From assembly GCA_002104535.1 (NCBI GenBank), contig NBOG01000001.1:156867-220866 (forward strand): a stretch of DNA of 64,000 nucleotides, in the 5' to 3' direction. Made by a program: the position numbers and the translations under genes. The notes under the pieces were generated by a model, which was given only the letters and a program-made list of their open reading frames with translations, was not told the origin of the DNA and searched no databases. Each line of letters starts with the position of its first letter. Within the stretch, counting starts at the first letter, position 1. The DNA comes from Cognaticolwellia sediminilitoris (GTDB lineage Bacteria; Pseudomonadota; Gammaproteobacteria; Enterobacterales; Alteromonadaceae). Positions 28,558-38,160 of the stretch are shown piece after piece.

Positions 28558-28588
28558 AAAAAAGCCATATCATTGATATGGCTTTTTA
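28558..28588. terminator. Bidirectional terminator at the TonB receptor 3' end
   Basis: The stem AAAAAGCCATATCA with its complement and flanking A/T runs ends 20 bp after the receptor stop codon (minus strand). It sits immediately beside repeat copy A. Confidence 0.85.
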
Positions 28589-28608
28589 GGTTTAACTTAG
28601 CGGTTTAA

Positions 28609-31188
28609 TTAAAATTTATAAGCCGCTTTAACGTAGTAGTAACCACCGTTATAATCGTATGGACCACTTTCGTAGTACTTACCACTAACTACACCGTAAG
28701 CGCCGCCATTTTTCTGAAGCTCTTGTGCTTCTTTGTCGAAAAGGTTGTTAGCACCAACTGATAATGTCCAGCTATCATTTAAGAAGTAGCTAACTGAAGC
28801 ATCGATTGTGTAAGAAGATCCTACAGTTTCAGACCAACCGTAAGAGCTGAACTCATCTGGTTCATCAGCATGCGTAGCAAACCATTCACCGAAGTAGTTA
28901 GCACGAACAAACATACTTACGTTTTCCCAGTTTTGAGCAATGGTAAACGTTGCACGGTGCTCAGGAATACCTTCTTCTAAACGACGCACTTTAAAGCCCG
29001 ATGTAAACAAACCTGGATCATCGACTTCAGTAGAATTAAAGTTATATGCAAGGCTGAACTTAGTGTCACCTTCAAATAACTCCATCCCATAGTTCGCTAC
29101 AATATCAATACCTTTCGTTGTGGTATCAAAATCATTAGCAAAGAAAGTTACTGAGCCACCTAATAATAATTCTGGACTTGGGTACTTACCTTGCAAATTA
29201 TCAACGTTGTCTTGTGTGATGAACACTTTATCTGTTTGAGCAACACGGTCTGTAACTTCAATGTTATAAGCATCAACTGTCATGAAGAAATCACCATTTT
29301 GGTAAACCATACCAAGTGCGTAACTTACTGACTCTTCAGGTTGCAGCTCTGTTCCGCCTAACTCTGCCGAAACAGGGTGTGTAGGAGGGAAAGTTGCCGA
29401 CTGAATTAGCTCACCGTTCACTAATGATGTTTGCGTGTTAACAACACTGGCTTGACCCACTGTAGGAGCACGGAAGCCTGTACTGTGAGACGCTCGAATA
29501 GATAACTCATCATTGACTTGATACTGAGCCGTTAACTTATAGTTTGTGGTGTTACCAAATGAAGAGAAATCTTCATAACGTAAAGCAGCACCTAATAACA
29601 ACTCTTCAGTAACGTAAGCTTCAACATCAACATAAGCCGCAATACTTTGGCGTTTATTAATGCCTTGAGACTCAGGAGAGAAACCAGCAAAACCATGAGA
29701 ACCTACACTAAACCCTTGGCTTGCAAGTGGGCCTTGTTGCCAAGATGCTTGCTCACCAGAGATGATTTCAAAACTCTCTTGACGCCATTCTAAACCACCA
29801 GCAACATTGACTGGCTCTGATAAGCCCATATCAACACTTTTAACTAAATCGGCATTAAACGCTTTTTCTAACTGTATGTAAGAACCCGCTTCAAATGCAA
29901 GGCCAGGTTGATCAGCATTCAATGCACCCATTGACGGGTTTACCGTGTTAACTAACGTATAAGTAGACTTATTTCGACCTACTGTACCACTGATGTCATA
30001 CATAGCTTCGTCTAAGAATCCGCCTTTAACCTCACCACGAGTACCCATCACTAATGACGTATCATTGATATCGCCAGTAAATTGTGGTGTGTAACCACCT
30101 GGTAATAACTCGTTAAATGCCCAACAGTTATCATTGTTGGCTACACCGTTGATGTAATCTGTTTGAGTTCTTACATCGTCCGCTGTAATTTCAATGTTTG
30201 GACAATCCGCAGCATTACCATCCATAGCGCCGACTAATAAATCGCCATTTCCGTCGGTGAATACACCACCACGATTTTGTGGGTTACGGAAGTAATAACC
30301 ACCAGTACCTGTTCGGCTCGAATAGTTACCAAACATGTAGAATTCTTTATCGTCACCTAAATCAAGACCAACATTACCAAATAACGTAATGTCATCTTCA
30401 ATTTCTGGATTACCCCAAACCATTGCTGGATTTGCTACATGTGTATTTCCAGCGTCAATTAACGCTTGTGCGTCAGGACGTTGAACACTACGACTTGTCG
30501 CATCAGACTCTTTTAATTGAAATGAAAGGTTAACGAAGCCATCATCAGTAAATGGTAAACCAATGTTACCGTCTACAATTGTTGAATCGCCGTCACCTTC
30601 GTAGTAAGAGCCTTGTTTAACTGAGATTGAACCGCCATCGGCATCATCTTTAAGTACAAAGTTCATTACACCAGCAATAGCATCTGAACCGTATTGTGCT
30701 GCAGCACCGTCACGTAATACCTCAACTTGTTTTAAAGCAACGCTTGGAATTACTGAAACATCAGGGCCTTGAGCACCATCGTTAACACCACCACCTTGGA
30801 AGGCAATAACTGAAGCACGATGACGTCGCTTACCATTTAATAGAATTAATGTTGAATCAGAAGAAAGGCCACGTAAGTTAACTGGGCGAATAAATGATGC
30901 TGCATCTGAGATAGGTTGTTGGCGAACGTTAAAAGATGGTACAGCTGCTTGCAACATATCTAGCATGTCACTTGAAGCATTTTTACCAAGTTCATCACCA
31001 CCAACGATATCAATTGGTACCGGAGATTCGGCAACTGAGCGAGGTGCAGAACGTGAACCAACGACAGCAATACGCTCAACGTCTTCTTTTTTAACTTTTT
31101 CTTCGAAGCCTGCAGCAAAGCTAGGGGCTGTTCCTAGCGCTAGTCCTACAGCAAGGGCTAACGTTCCTGTTTGAAATATTTTAGACAT
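28609..31188 (-). CDS. TonB-dependent outer-membrane receptor
   Basis: 859 aa. Signal peptide 1-25 (cleavage near PSFA-AG), then a TonB-box-like ERIAVVGSR. The plug domain (about 50-180) has PSFNVRQQP, RGLSSDSTLILLNGKRR and the plug-barrel junction VEVLRDGAAAQYGSDAIAGVMNFVLK. A 22-strand barrel ends with the terminal aromatic YYYVKAAYKF. The substrate is not evident; the neighbours are unrelated. TonB receptors of this size in marine Alteromonadales import siderophores, vitamin B12 or oligosaccharides. It has a single-gene transcript with its own terminator. Confidence 0.9.
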   Translation of the reverse strand: MSKIFQTGTLALAVGLALGTAPSFAAGFEEKVKKEDVERIAVVGSRSAPRSVAESPVPIDIVGGDELGKNASSDMLDMLQAAVPSFNVRQQPISDAASFIRPVNLRGLSSDSTLILLNGKRRHRASVIAFQGGGVNDGAQGPDVSVIPSVALKQVEVLRDGAAAQYGSDAIAGVMNFVLKDDADGGSISVKQGSYYEGDGDSTIVDGNIGLPFTDDGFVNLSFQLKESDATSRSVQRPDAQALIDAGNTHVANPAMVWGNPEIEDDITLFGNVGLDLGDDKEFYMFGNYSSRTGTGGYYFRNPQNRGGVFTDGNGDLLVGAMDGNAADCPNIEITADDVRTQTDYINGVANNDNCWAFNELLPGGYTPQFTGDINDTSLVMGTRGEVKGGFLDEAMYDISGTVGRNKSTYTLVNTVNPSMGALNADQPGLAFEAGSYIQLEKAFNADLVKSVDMGLSEPVNVAGGLEWRQESFEIISGEQASWQQGPLASQGFSVGSHGFAGFSPESQGINKRQSIAAYVDVEAYVTEELLLGAALRYEDFSSFGNTTNYKLTAQYQVNDELSIRASHSTGFRAPTVGQASVVNTQTSLVNGELIQSATFPPTHPVSAELGGTELQPEESVSYALGMVYQNGDFFMTVDAYNIEVTDRVAQTDKVFITQDNVDNLQGKYPSPELLLGGSVTFFANDFDTTTKGIDIVANYGMELFEGDTKFSLAYNFNSTEVDDPGLFTSGFKVRRLEEGIPEHRATFTIAQNWENVSMFVRANYFGEWFATHADEPDEFSSYGWSETVGSSYTIDASVSYFLNDSWTLSVGANNLFDKEAQELQKNGGAYGVVSGKYYESGPYDYNGGYYYVKAAYKF

Positions 31189-31272
31189 GTTATTTCCTTC
31201 CTAATATATGAATATACTTTTAATCGTCTTCTATTTTTATAATTTTATAGTGACCTATTGTGCTTATCACCG

Positions 31273-31300
31273 CACGTATACCTAAATTATTATATACGTG
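31273..31300 (-). promoter_or_regulatory. Inverted repeat upstream of the TonB receptor
   Basis: 8-bp arms CACGTATA and TATACGTG are separated by 12 bp, giving arm centres 20 bp apart, about two helical turns. It could be a dimeric regulator site for the receptor gene. No known consensus is recognised. Confidence 0.35.
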
Positions 31301-31691
31301 ATTAAACCAAAGGCTAGATTATTTATAAAACAGCTAGATACGCATTACAAGTAGTGTTTTTAAAGTAAATTTACCAAGGAGAAGATAAAAAGAATTGCTA
31401 TGCAAAGGCCTAGTGATTGCTAAAAGGTGAAATTAACAAATATAACCTAGCTGAAGCCTACACTGGGCTTGCGCTGTAGAAAAAAATTCAAACGCATCAT
31501 GGACGAACTTTTTCGTATTAATATGAATAAATGTCATCATATTTAATCAAAAAAAATAAATAATTAAATTGAACTTTTTTGAAACAATATATTTAACAAT
31601 GGAAAAATAGTGATTAATGTATACTCAAAAGTGTTAATAGCCTGTTAACCACATTGATTTATAAATAAAATACTTTTAAATTTTTGATAAA

Positions 31692-31719
31692 AAAAAGCTC
31701 CAACCATGTGGAGCTTTTT
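31692..31719. terminator. Bidirectional terminator at the fahA 3' end
   Basis: AAAAAGCTCCA and its complement around a 6-nt loop, flanked by A and T runs; 24 bp after the fahA stop (minus strand). Confidence 0.85.
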
Positions 31720-31742
31720 AGAGTCTATATTTTTTGTAAAAG

Positions 31743-33065
31743 TTAATCAGCAGCTAAAACTGTAGCATTTACTTCGCCGAAACCGATACGAGCAACACCG
31801 TCTTTCTTACACCATCCTCTCATGATCACACAATCACCATCTTCTAAGAAAGTGCGCGTTTCACCATTTGGCAATGTAATCGGTTCAGAACCTGCGTTTG
31901 ACAATTCAAGCATTGAACCTGCTTCTTCAGGATTAGGGCCAGACTGCGTACCACTACCAAACATATCGCCAGCGCGGAGGTTACAACCATTAACGGTGTG
32001 ATGCGCTACCATTTGCGCAACTGTCCAGTATGAGTCTTTAAAGTTAGATTGTGATAACTGCACCGGCTCTTGACCGGCTTTACGCATTGCCTCAGTTTGA
32101 ATTAACACTTGTAGATTTAAATCTAAAGCGCCAAGGTCACGATTTTGCTCTGATTCCAAATAAGGCAAAGGTTGCGGGTCGGCATTATCACGGGTCCATT
32201 GCGCGCGATATGGTGCTAGTGCTTCTGAAGTAATAATCCATGGAGAAACCGTTGATGCAAAACTTTTTGACAAGAATGGACCTAAAGGTTGATATTCCCA
32301 GCCTTGAATATCACGTGCCGACCAATCATTAAATAAGCACATGCCAAAAACGTGATCTTCAGCATTCTCAATACTGATAGGCGCACCTAAATCATTACCA
32401 TTACCAATAAATATACCGACTTCCATTTCATAATCTAAACGTTTACATGGACCAAAAGAAGGCTCTGTCGCCGTAGGTGCTTTAGTTTGACCTTTAGGGC
32501 GTTTGAAATCACTACCAGAAACTTCAATTGAAGAAGAACGGCCGTGATAACCAATAGGTACCCATTTGTAATTTGGCAATAGTGGGTTATCAGGACGGAA
32601 CTTAATACCTACCGAAGTCGCATGATGAATTGATGTATAAAAATCTGTGTAATCACCAATTTGACAAGGTAAAGCGTATTCAGCATTCGATTGAGCAACT
32701 AGGCATGTTGCTAATGAACTTTGTAATTCAGAGCCTTGCGTTAATGCTTGTGATAATGCGTGGCGTAATGCACTCCAAAAATGCTTACCCATCGACATAA
32801 AAGCATTTAATTGTGAATTACAACATTGCTCTAGTGCTAATTGAGCGTCACCGGTAAAAACATTCAGGGCAAAAAGTGCTTTTAAATCTAAAACCTGATC
32901 ACCAATTGCAACCCCTGCACGAAAGTCTTCTTTACTGTCTTTACGCTTAAAGCTCGCGAAAGGTAAATTTTGGATTGGAAAGTCACAATTCTCCACATTA
33001 GCAGATTCAACCCAACTGGTTAAAGACGGATTATGTGTTTCGTTCAATAAATTGGTGGTAGACAT
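31743..33065 (-). CDS. fahA: FahA, fumarylacetoacetase
   Basis: 440 aa, the length of eukaryote-type fumarylacetoacetase. It hydrolyses 4-fumarylacetoacetate to fumarate and acetoacetate at the end of tyrosine/homogentisate breakdown. Signature segments: DYTDFYTSIHHATSVG (metal/active-site His), WVPIGYHGRSSSIEVSG, DYEMEVGIFIGNGN, LFNDWSARDIQGWEY, and SGTQSGPNPEEAGS. The pathway partners (hmgA, hpd, maiA) are not next to it. It is divergent from trhO across 340 bp. The start ATG is followed by STTNLLNETHNPS; no signal peptide. Confidence 0.95.
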   Translation of the reverse strand: MSTTNLLNETHNPSLTSWVESANVENCDFPIQNLPFASFKRKDSKEDFRAGVAIGDQVLDLKALFALNVFTGDAQLALEQCCNSQLNAFMSMGKHFWSALRHALSQALTQGSELQSSLATCLVAQSNAEYALPCQIGDYTDFYTSIHHATSVGIKFRPDNPLLPNYKWVPIGYHGRSSSIEVSGSDFKRPKGQTKAPTATEPSFGPCKRLDYEMEVGIFIGNGNDLGAPISIENAEDHVFGMCLFNDWSARDIQGWEYQPLGPFLSKSFASTVSPWIITSEALAPYRAQWTRDNADPQPLPYLESEQNRDLGALDLNLQVLIQTEAMRKAGQEPVQLSQSNFKDSYWTVAQMVAHHTVNGCNLRAGDMFGSGTQSGPNPEEAGSMLELSNAGSEPITLPNGETRTFLEDGDCVIMRGWCKKDGVARIGFGEVNATVLAAD

Positions 33066-33422
33066 GGGTTAAAAAACTCCAAAAAAGTTAAGTATGCAAT
33101 AGCGCAATATTATAACAAGCGCAGCCTTAAAGGCTATGTCAATAAAATATACTTAATATACAACTGTCAACAATATGTTGCAGCGATATGTTTACACAGT
33201 ATTTTATGCACTTTACTACCTCATTAACCTTAAATTTCCACAACTAACCAACAAAGCAGATAACAAAAAATAAGCAAAGTACTATTTTCACCTAGGCACA
33301 TTTGTTAGAATGCGGCCGTTTTATTAATTGATAGAACTTTTAATTGCTGCTTTAAAAGGTAGTCTACATTCAATCTATAGCTCCTGACTTACTATCAGGC
33401 TCGCTCAATGGGTCATAAATAC
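33066..33422. other. Divergent promoter region, fahA/trhO
   Basis: About 340 bp. It contains a short inverted repeat CAACAATATGTTG (33168-33180) and AT-rich promoter-like sequence. No RNA gene or further ORF is convincing. Confidence 0.4.
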
Positions 33423-34397
33423 ATGAATAACATCACAGTTTGCGCACTATATAAATTTGTTCGATTAGAAAATTTTCAAGACATTAAGCCACCTTTACAA
33501 AAGGTTATGGAAGATAACGGCGTTAAAGGCACGTTGCTTTTAGCACTTGAAGGTATTAATGGCACCATTGCAGGTACGCAAGCGGGTATAGATACCGTTT
33601 TAGATTTTATTAATAGCGACAGTCGCCTTGCTGGTGTGTCGACTAAATCTTCGTTTCACCAAGACAATCCTTTCCAACGTACTAAAGTTAAATTAAAGAA
33701 AGAAATTGTTACTATGGGTGTTGAAGGTATCGACCCAACATTAACTGTCGGCACTTACGTAAAACCGAAAGACTGGAACGCACTGATCAGCGATCCTGAA
33801 GTATTACTCATTGATACGCGTAATGATTACGAAGTAGAAATTGGTACTTTTAAAAACGCGATTAACCCAAACACTGAAACTTTTCGTGAATTTCCTGAAT
33901 ATGTTGCAAAAAACTTAGATAAAACCAAACACAAAAAAGTCGCGATGTTTTGTACCGGTGGTATCCGTTGCGAAAAATCCACTGCTTACTTAAAAGAGCA
34001 AGGCTTTGAAGATGTATACCATTTAGAAGGTGGTGTTTTAAAATACCTTGAAGATGTGCCAGAGCAAGAGACCCTGTGGCAAGGTGAATGTTTTGTTTTT
34101 GACGGCCGAGTTGCAGTCAACCACAATTTAGAGCGTGGACAATATGATCAATGTTTTGCATGTCGTTACCCGATCACCGAAGAAGAGAAAAAAAGTGAGC
34201 ATTATGTTCAAGGTGTTAGCTGCCCTCGCTGTTACGATAAATATACTGATGAGCAACGTAGTCGCTTCCAAGAGCGTGAGAAGCAAATTAACTTAGCCAA
34301 AGCCCGTGGTGAAGAGCATATCGGCGGTGAGATAAAACAAGTAATCGAACAACGCCGAGCGACAAAAGTTGCCGAAAAACAAGCTCAGAATAAATAA
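33423..34397 (+). CDS. trhO: TrhO, tRNA uridine(34) hydroxylase (rhodanese family)
   Basis: 324 aa from the ATG at 33423 (an ATG 15 bp upstream is the alternative). TrhO (YceA) makes 5-hydroxyuridine at the wobble base of several tRNAs using O2. The N-terminal acylphosphatase-like part (residues 1-105, including [12 protein letters not shown]) precedes a rhodanese domain with [16 protein letters not shown] and the active-site loop [11 protein letters not shown]. The C-terminal zinc-like cysteine pairs CFACRYP and CPRCYDKY follow. Closely matches the E. coli protein in order and motifs. Confidence 0.93.
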   Translation: MNNITVCALYKFVRLENFQDIKPPLQKVMEDNGVKGTLLLALEGINGTIAGTQAGIDTVLDFINSDSRLAGVSTKSSFHQDNPFQRTKVKLKKEIVTMGVEGIDPTLTVGTYVKPKDWNALISDPEVLLIDTRNDYEVEIGTFKNAINPNTETFREFPEYVAKNLDKTKHKKVAMFCTGGIRCEKSTAYLKEQGFEDVYHLEGGVLKYLEDVPEQETLWQGECFVFDGRVAVNHNLERGQYDQCFACRYPITEEEKKSEHYVQGVSCPRCYDKYTDEQRSRFQEREKQINLAKARGEEHIGGEIKQVIEQRRATKVAEKQAQNK

Positions 34398-34424
34398 CCT
34401 CCCCCTTATTATTCGACTACAAAT

Positions 34425-34447
34425 AGCCCGCCACTCGCGGGCTTTTT
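34425..34447 (+). terminator. Intrinsic terminator after trhO
   Basis: Stem AGCCCGC/GCGGGCT, loop CACTC, five T. It ends trhO transcription just before repeat copy B. Confidence 0.9.
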
Positions 34448-34880
34448 ATGTACAGGATGTACGGTATTACGCGGGTGCATGGATGCACAGGAGCGTTTAT
34501 ATTCAGGATGTACGGTCAGTTTTTTTGTTCCCGACAAAAACTAAGTACCTACATCCATGTAGGCAATGCTGCGATCACATGGGTCGTTCATTGCCATCTC
34601 GGTACAGGTTATTAGTTCCAGACATAACCTAAGTACCGACATCCTTGTCGGTAATTGCTACTGCATTACTCTAATGACTTACATCCTTGTAAGAACATGG
34701 CATCACGACATTAATGTGTCCATACATGTCATGTGAAAGAACAGCGATATTCAGGACGAATGGTCAGTTTTTTTTGCTCCAGAAAAAACCTAAGTACCTA
34801 CGTCCATGTAAGAACTGTCTTCCTAGGCATATTGCATCCATGCACGTCAATGTACTGCCAGGTTATTAGTTCCAGACAAA
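34447..34880. repeat. Mosaic hairpin repeat, copy B (inverted relative to copy A)
   Basis: The segments 34466-34500, 34561-34607 and 34652-34764 match the reverse complement of copy A almost base for base. Between them are extra modules absent from copy A. Hairpin units: GTACAGGATGTAC (34450), GTGCATGGATGCAC (34475), CCTACATCCATGTAGG (34548), CCGACATCCTTGTCGG (34636), CTTACATCCTTGTAAG (34678), a decayed one at 34797 and TGCATCCATGCA (34833). The arms differ but keep pairing. Apparent ORFs here (34369-34632 and 34733-35017) are repeat-derived. The copy shares the 34398-34921 gap with the trhO and tRNA terminators. Confidence 0.85.
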
Positions 34881-34884
34881 AACG

Positions 34885-34912
34885 AAAAAAGGCCTGCAAT
34901 TGCTTGCAGGCC
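34885..34912 (-). terminator. Terminator of tRNA-Phe
   Basis: The stem GGCCTGCAA/TTGCAGGCC with a 4-nt loop is followed, on the minus strand, by six T. It sits 10 bp after the tRNA 3' end. Confidence 0.85.
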
Positions 34913-34921
34913 CTTCTGATA

Positions 34922-34997
34922 TGGTGCCTTGACCCGGAATCGAACCAGGGACACGAGGATTTTCAATCCTCTGCTCTACCGACTGAGCTATCAAGGC
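34922..34997 (-). tRNA. tRNA-Phe (GAA)
   Basis: 76 nt including the encoded CCA. Acceptor stem GCCTTGA/TCAAGGC with discriminator A; D arm AGCTCAGTCGGTAGAGC; anticodon arm GAGGATTGAAAATCCTC with anticodon GAA; T arm with GGTTCGATTCC. All arms pair. The gene stands alone with its own terminator. Confidence 0.97.
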
Positions 34998-35167
34998 ACT
35001 ATCTTTCAATTAAATAAATAACGTATTCATTTTGAAAGAGGCGTCATAATATAGTGAATTAATCTCACTCGCAAGCCCTTTTCCTTTCAAGCCAAGCGTT
35101 AGCTTAAAAAACCAACGGCTACTATGTAGAGTAAGTAAATGAGAATAACTCATTAAAATAACTGCAC

Positions 35168-35193
35168 AAAAAAGCCAGTAATGATACTGGCTT
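35168..35193 (-). terminator. Terminator after the pit operon
   Basis: AAGCCAGTA/TACTGGCTT with a 4-nt loop; a T-run follows on the minus strand. It lies 38 bp after the pit stop. Confidence 0.8.
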
Positions 35194-35230
35194 AATTATC
35201 TATTTCGGCTTCTTAATTAACTTTAATCGG

Positions 35231-36526
35231 TTAACTAAATATCGCTTTGATTATCCAGAAGAAGATAATTGACAGGCCAGCACCGATAGGTAAAGTAATT
35301 ACCCATGAAATAACAATATTACGCACAACACCTAAGTTAATTGCTGCAATACCGCGCGCCATCCCGACACCTAACACAGCACCAACTAAAGTTTGTGTAG
35401 TTGAAATAGGTAGACCTGCACCAGAAGCAATAACAACAGTACATGCTGCGGCTAACTCTGCCGCAAAACCACGACTTGGCGTTAAATGCGTAATGCCATT
35501 ACCGATAGTAGCAATTACACGATGGCCAAACAAAGCAAGACCGGCAACAATACCTAAACCACCTAGTGGTAAAATCCACCAAACAAGTTCAGCTTTTTTA
35601 GCAATTTCGCCGCCGTTATCAACAATACTAACCACTGCAGCTAAAGGTCCGATTGCATTAGCAACATCATTTGAACCATGAGCAAATGCCATACAACAAG
35701 CAGTAACTACCATTAACACTGCAAATACTTTTTCAACGTTAGCGTAATGGGTGGTTTTATCTGCTTTATCGTCAAACTTAAGACGGCTAACAAAGTATTT
35801 ACCGACAACTGCCACAAGGACTGCAACGATGATTGCAAGGTAATATCCACCTGCGCCGCTAATTTCAAAATTATAAAAGCCAAGATTTACATTATCTAAA
35901 CCAATATGTTTTAAGCCTTTTTTAATGGTCACTAACGACAACACAAAACCCGCTAAGAACATGTAAAATGGCACGTATCGTTTAGCTTGCTCTAAAGGCT
36001 TATCTGTATCAAAAATCAGCTTTTGCGCGCTATTAAAGATAATAAAAGCGATAACACCTGAAATTAATGGTGTAATAATCCAGCTACCTACAATACCACC
36101 AACTTTGCCCCATGCTACGGTATCAGGACTTATGCCAATAGCAGCAAAACCAATAATAGCACCGACAATTGAATGTGTGGTTGATACCGGCCAGCCCAAA
36201 ATAGATGCGACGAGTAACCATGTTGCAGCAGCTAATAAGGCTGAAATCATACCGAACACTAACAGTTCAGGTATATCAACAAATAACGCAGGATCAATAA
36301 TGCCTTTACGTATTGTTGAAGTAACTTCACCACCGGCTAAATAAGCCCCGGCAAATTCGAAAACCATAGCGATGATAATGGCTTGCTTAATGGTTAATGC
36401 TTTTGAACCAACCGATGTTCCCATTGCGTTAGCAACATCGTTAGCACCAATGCCCCAAGCCATAAAAAAACCTACGGCAGCAGCGATCATGACTAACGTT
36501 GAGCCATGTGTGAGTAAAATATCCAT
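35231..36526 (-). CDS. pit: PiT-family inorganic phosphate transporter
   Basis: 431 aa inner-membrane permease with about ten helices. The two PiT signature repeats are present: GANDVANAMGTSVGSKALT near the N terminus and HGSNDVANAIGPLAAVV in the second half. SWPVSTTHSIVGAIIG-type and LPISTTQTLVGAVLGVG segments are also present (the former reads GWPVSTTHSIVGA here). It is a low-affinity metal-phosphate symporter driven by proton or sodium. It follows its DUF47 partner by 9 bp. No Pho box is seen upstream of the pair, in line with a constitutive low-affinity role beside the Pho-controlled Pst system. Confidence 0.93.
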   Translation of the reverse strand: MDILLTHGSTLVMIAAAVGFFMAWGIGANDVANAMGTSVGSKALTIKQAIIIAMVFEFAGAYLAGGEVTSTIRKGIIDPALFVDIPELLVFGMISALLAAATWLLVASILGWPVSTTHSIVGAIIGFAAIGISPDTVAWGKVGGIVGSWIITPLISGVIAFIIFNSAQKLIFDTDKPLEQAKRYVPFYMFLAGFVLSLVTIKKGLKHIGLDNVNLGFYNFEISGAGGYYLAIIVAVLVAVVGKYFVSRLKFDDKADKTTHYANVEKVFAVLMVVTACCMAFAHGSNDVANAIGPLAAVVSIVDNGGEIAKKAELVWWILPLGGLGIVAGLALFGHRVIATIGNGITHLTPSRGFAAELAAACTVVIASGAGLPISTTQTLVGAVLGVGMARGIAAINLGVVRNIVISWVITLPIGAGLSIIFFWIIKAIFS

Positions 36527-36535
36527 GAGTAAGCC

Positions 36536-37216
36536 TTATTTTCTAGCCAAAAGAATTTCTAAACGTGCACCAACACGTTCGGCAAGATCAGCTAAGTCGC
36601 CAACCCAATCGATGATTTGATATAAAAACATAACGTCAACGCAATTTAAGTCTTTTTCAATCACTAAAAGATCTTTACGTAAGTTAATTTGCATACCATC
36701 TGTATCATCTTCAATTTCGTCAAGTTGAGCGATCATTTTTGTGACCAATTCAACTTCACGACCACGAAATCCTGTTTCTAATAAGTCGTCCAATTCATTT
36801 ATCGCATCTGCAGCTTTTTCAGCAGCATCGATACTACGGGCAACATAAGCAATAAATTGCTCTTGTAATTCGGTAGGAATTATTAATTTGCGGCCAAAGA
36901 TACGTCCAGCTATATCTTTTGCGCGATTGGCAATCTTATCTTGTTGGCTAAGCAACTCAAGTAAGTCTGCACGGTCAACAGGCATAAATAGCCCGCCGGG
37001 AAGTTCTAAACGAATTTGTCGCTTTAATTCATCGGCATCTCGTTCAAGTTTAGAGATTTTATTTCGAACCTTGCCTGCTTTACTCCAATCTTCTTCCATT
37101 GCAGCAGCGAAGAAAGGTACTAACTGACTACAACATTTATGTACTATTCGAATATGTTTTTCTAGGGGTTTAATTGGCGATTTGGCAAATATGCCGAGTA
37201 TAGTATTTCTAGCCAT
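36536..37216 (-). CDS. PhoU-like DUF47 protein, Pit partner
   Basis: 226 aa all-helical protein of the TIGR00153/DUF47 family. The N terminus FAKSPIKPLEKHIRIVHKC and acidic helix pairs (EEDWSKAGKVRNKISKLERDADELKR, DEIEDDTDGMQ) resemble the metal-binding helices of PhoU. Family members are encoded just upstream of pit genes and are thought to modulate them. The same arrangement is seen here with a 9-bp gap. It is not to be confused with the true phoU 200 bp upstream on the same strand. Confidence 0.88.
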   Translation of the reverse strand: MARNTILGIFAKSPIKPLEKHIRIVHKCCSQLVPFFAAAMEEDWSKAGKVRNKISKLERDADELKRQIRLELPGGLFMPVDRADLLELLSQQDKIANRAKDIAGRIFGRKLIIPTELQEQFIAYVARSIDAAEKAADAINELDDLLETGFRGREVELVTKMIAQLDEIEDDTDGMQINLRKDLLVIEKDLNCVDVMFLYQIIDWVGDLADLAERVGARLEILLARK

Positions 37217-37424
37217 AATTAATTTCCAGGAGCTTTAGCTCTTTGTTATTTATTCGCCGCGGATATTAAAGCATTTGAAAGTTATTTCAAAGGCTTTCTA
37301 ACAAGAACGTGGCTGTTTATAGAATGATTAGTTATATTCAGTTTAATTAAAAGTATATGCCATATTAGCCACACATTACTAAATATGGCAAATAAACTAA
37401 ACCAAATAATAAGTTAGTTTTTCG

Positions 37425-38129
37425 TTAGTTTAAAGATTCAAAATTTTCTACCATGGTATGACGTACGTCCTTCCCTTTAACAAAGTAAATAATGTATTCG
37501 CATATGTTTTGACAACGATCGCCTATTCGCTCTAAGGCACGTGCTGACCAGATAACACTCATGACTTGTGGAATTGAGCGTGGGTCTTCCATCATATAGG
37601 TCATTAATTGCCGCATTAGGGCTTCATATTCTCGATCAATTTTATCGTCACTTTTATGAACTTTTACCGCAGCTTCAACATCCATACGGGTAAAAGCATC
37701 TAATGTGGCTTGTAAAAAAGTTAAAACATGACGGCCCAAATTATCTAAATTAGATAATAGGTCTTGATGCTTTCCAGATAAACTTTCTAAGGTAACGTTA
37801 GCAATTTTACCTGCTTCGTCACCTATTCGCTCTAAGTCAGTGATGGTTTTTACAATGGCCATTACTAAGCGTAAGTCACCCGCGGCAGGCTGACGCTTAG
37901 CAATTATGCGCGTACATTCATCATCAATACTGACTTCGGCATTATTAATAAGATAATCATTATTAAGTACTTGCTTTGCTAAATTCTCATCCGCATCACA
38001 AACCGACGTTAAAGCGTCAGTTAACTGTTTTTCAACTAAACCGCCCATGTGCATCACATGATTAATAATACGCTCTAAATCTTCGTTAAATTGGCCAGAA
38101 ATATGACGACCAATATTTAAATTATCCAC
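37425..38129 (-). CDS. phoU: PhoU, phosphate signalling regulator
   Basis: 234 aa, two three-helix bundles. Typical segments are HVMHMGGLVEKQL, the metal-binding DEC-type motifs (NAEVSIDDECTRI and KSDDKIDREYEALM) and ALERIGDRCQNICEY. It links PstSCAB to PhoR and keeps the Pho response off when phosphate is plentiful. It is the last gene of pstC-pstA-pstB-phoU, 31 bp after pstB. Confidence 0.95.
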   Translation of the reverse strand: MDNLNIGRHISGQFNEDLERIINHVMHMGGLVEKQLTDALTSVCDADENLAKQVLNNDYLINNAEVSIDDECTRIIAKRQPAAGDLRLVMAIVKTITDLERIGDEAGKIANVTLESLSGKHQDLLSNLDNLGRHVLTFLQATLDAFTRMDVEAAVKVHKSDDKIDREYEALMRQLMTYMMEDPRSIPQVMSVIWSARALERIGDRCQNICEYIIYFVKGKDVRHTMVENFESLN

Positions 38130-38160
38130 AGTAAAGTCCTCTGCTTTGCATCTGTTTTAT

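Larger units (their letters stand above)
31189..31742. other. Intergenic region upstream of the TonB receptor
   Basis: 553 bp between the fahA 3' end and the receptor start. It carries a bidirectional terminator (31692-31719) and an inverted repeat CACGTATA/TATACGTG with arms 12 bp apart (31273-31280 and 31293-31300) about 85 bp upstream of the receptor, a possible operator. The rest is AT-rich without a convincing ORF or RNA gene. Confidence 0.5.

Noticed and set aside
28328-34880. Possible CRISPR array or composite transposon from the repeated short palindromes
   Set aside because: No regular spacer length, no cas genes, no transposase and no target duplication visible; the units are hairpins in a mosaic repeat.
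34369-35017. Two reading frames in the repeat region, one with peptide AGAWMHRSVYIQDV
   Set aside because: They are translations of the hairpin repeat and the tRNA/terminator; the same peptide style appears in copy A at 28367-28573.
35247-36620. Plus-strand frames inside pit
   Set aside because: Antisense shadows of a strongly conserved transporter; low-complexity Ile/Pro/Ala composition.
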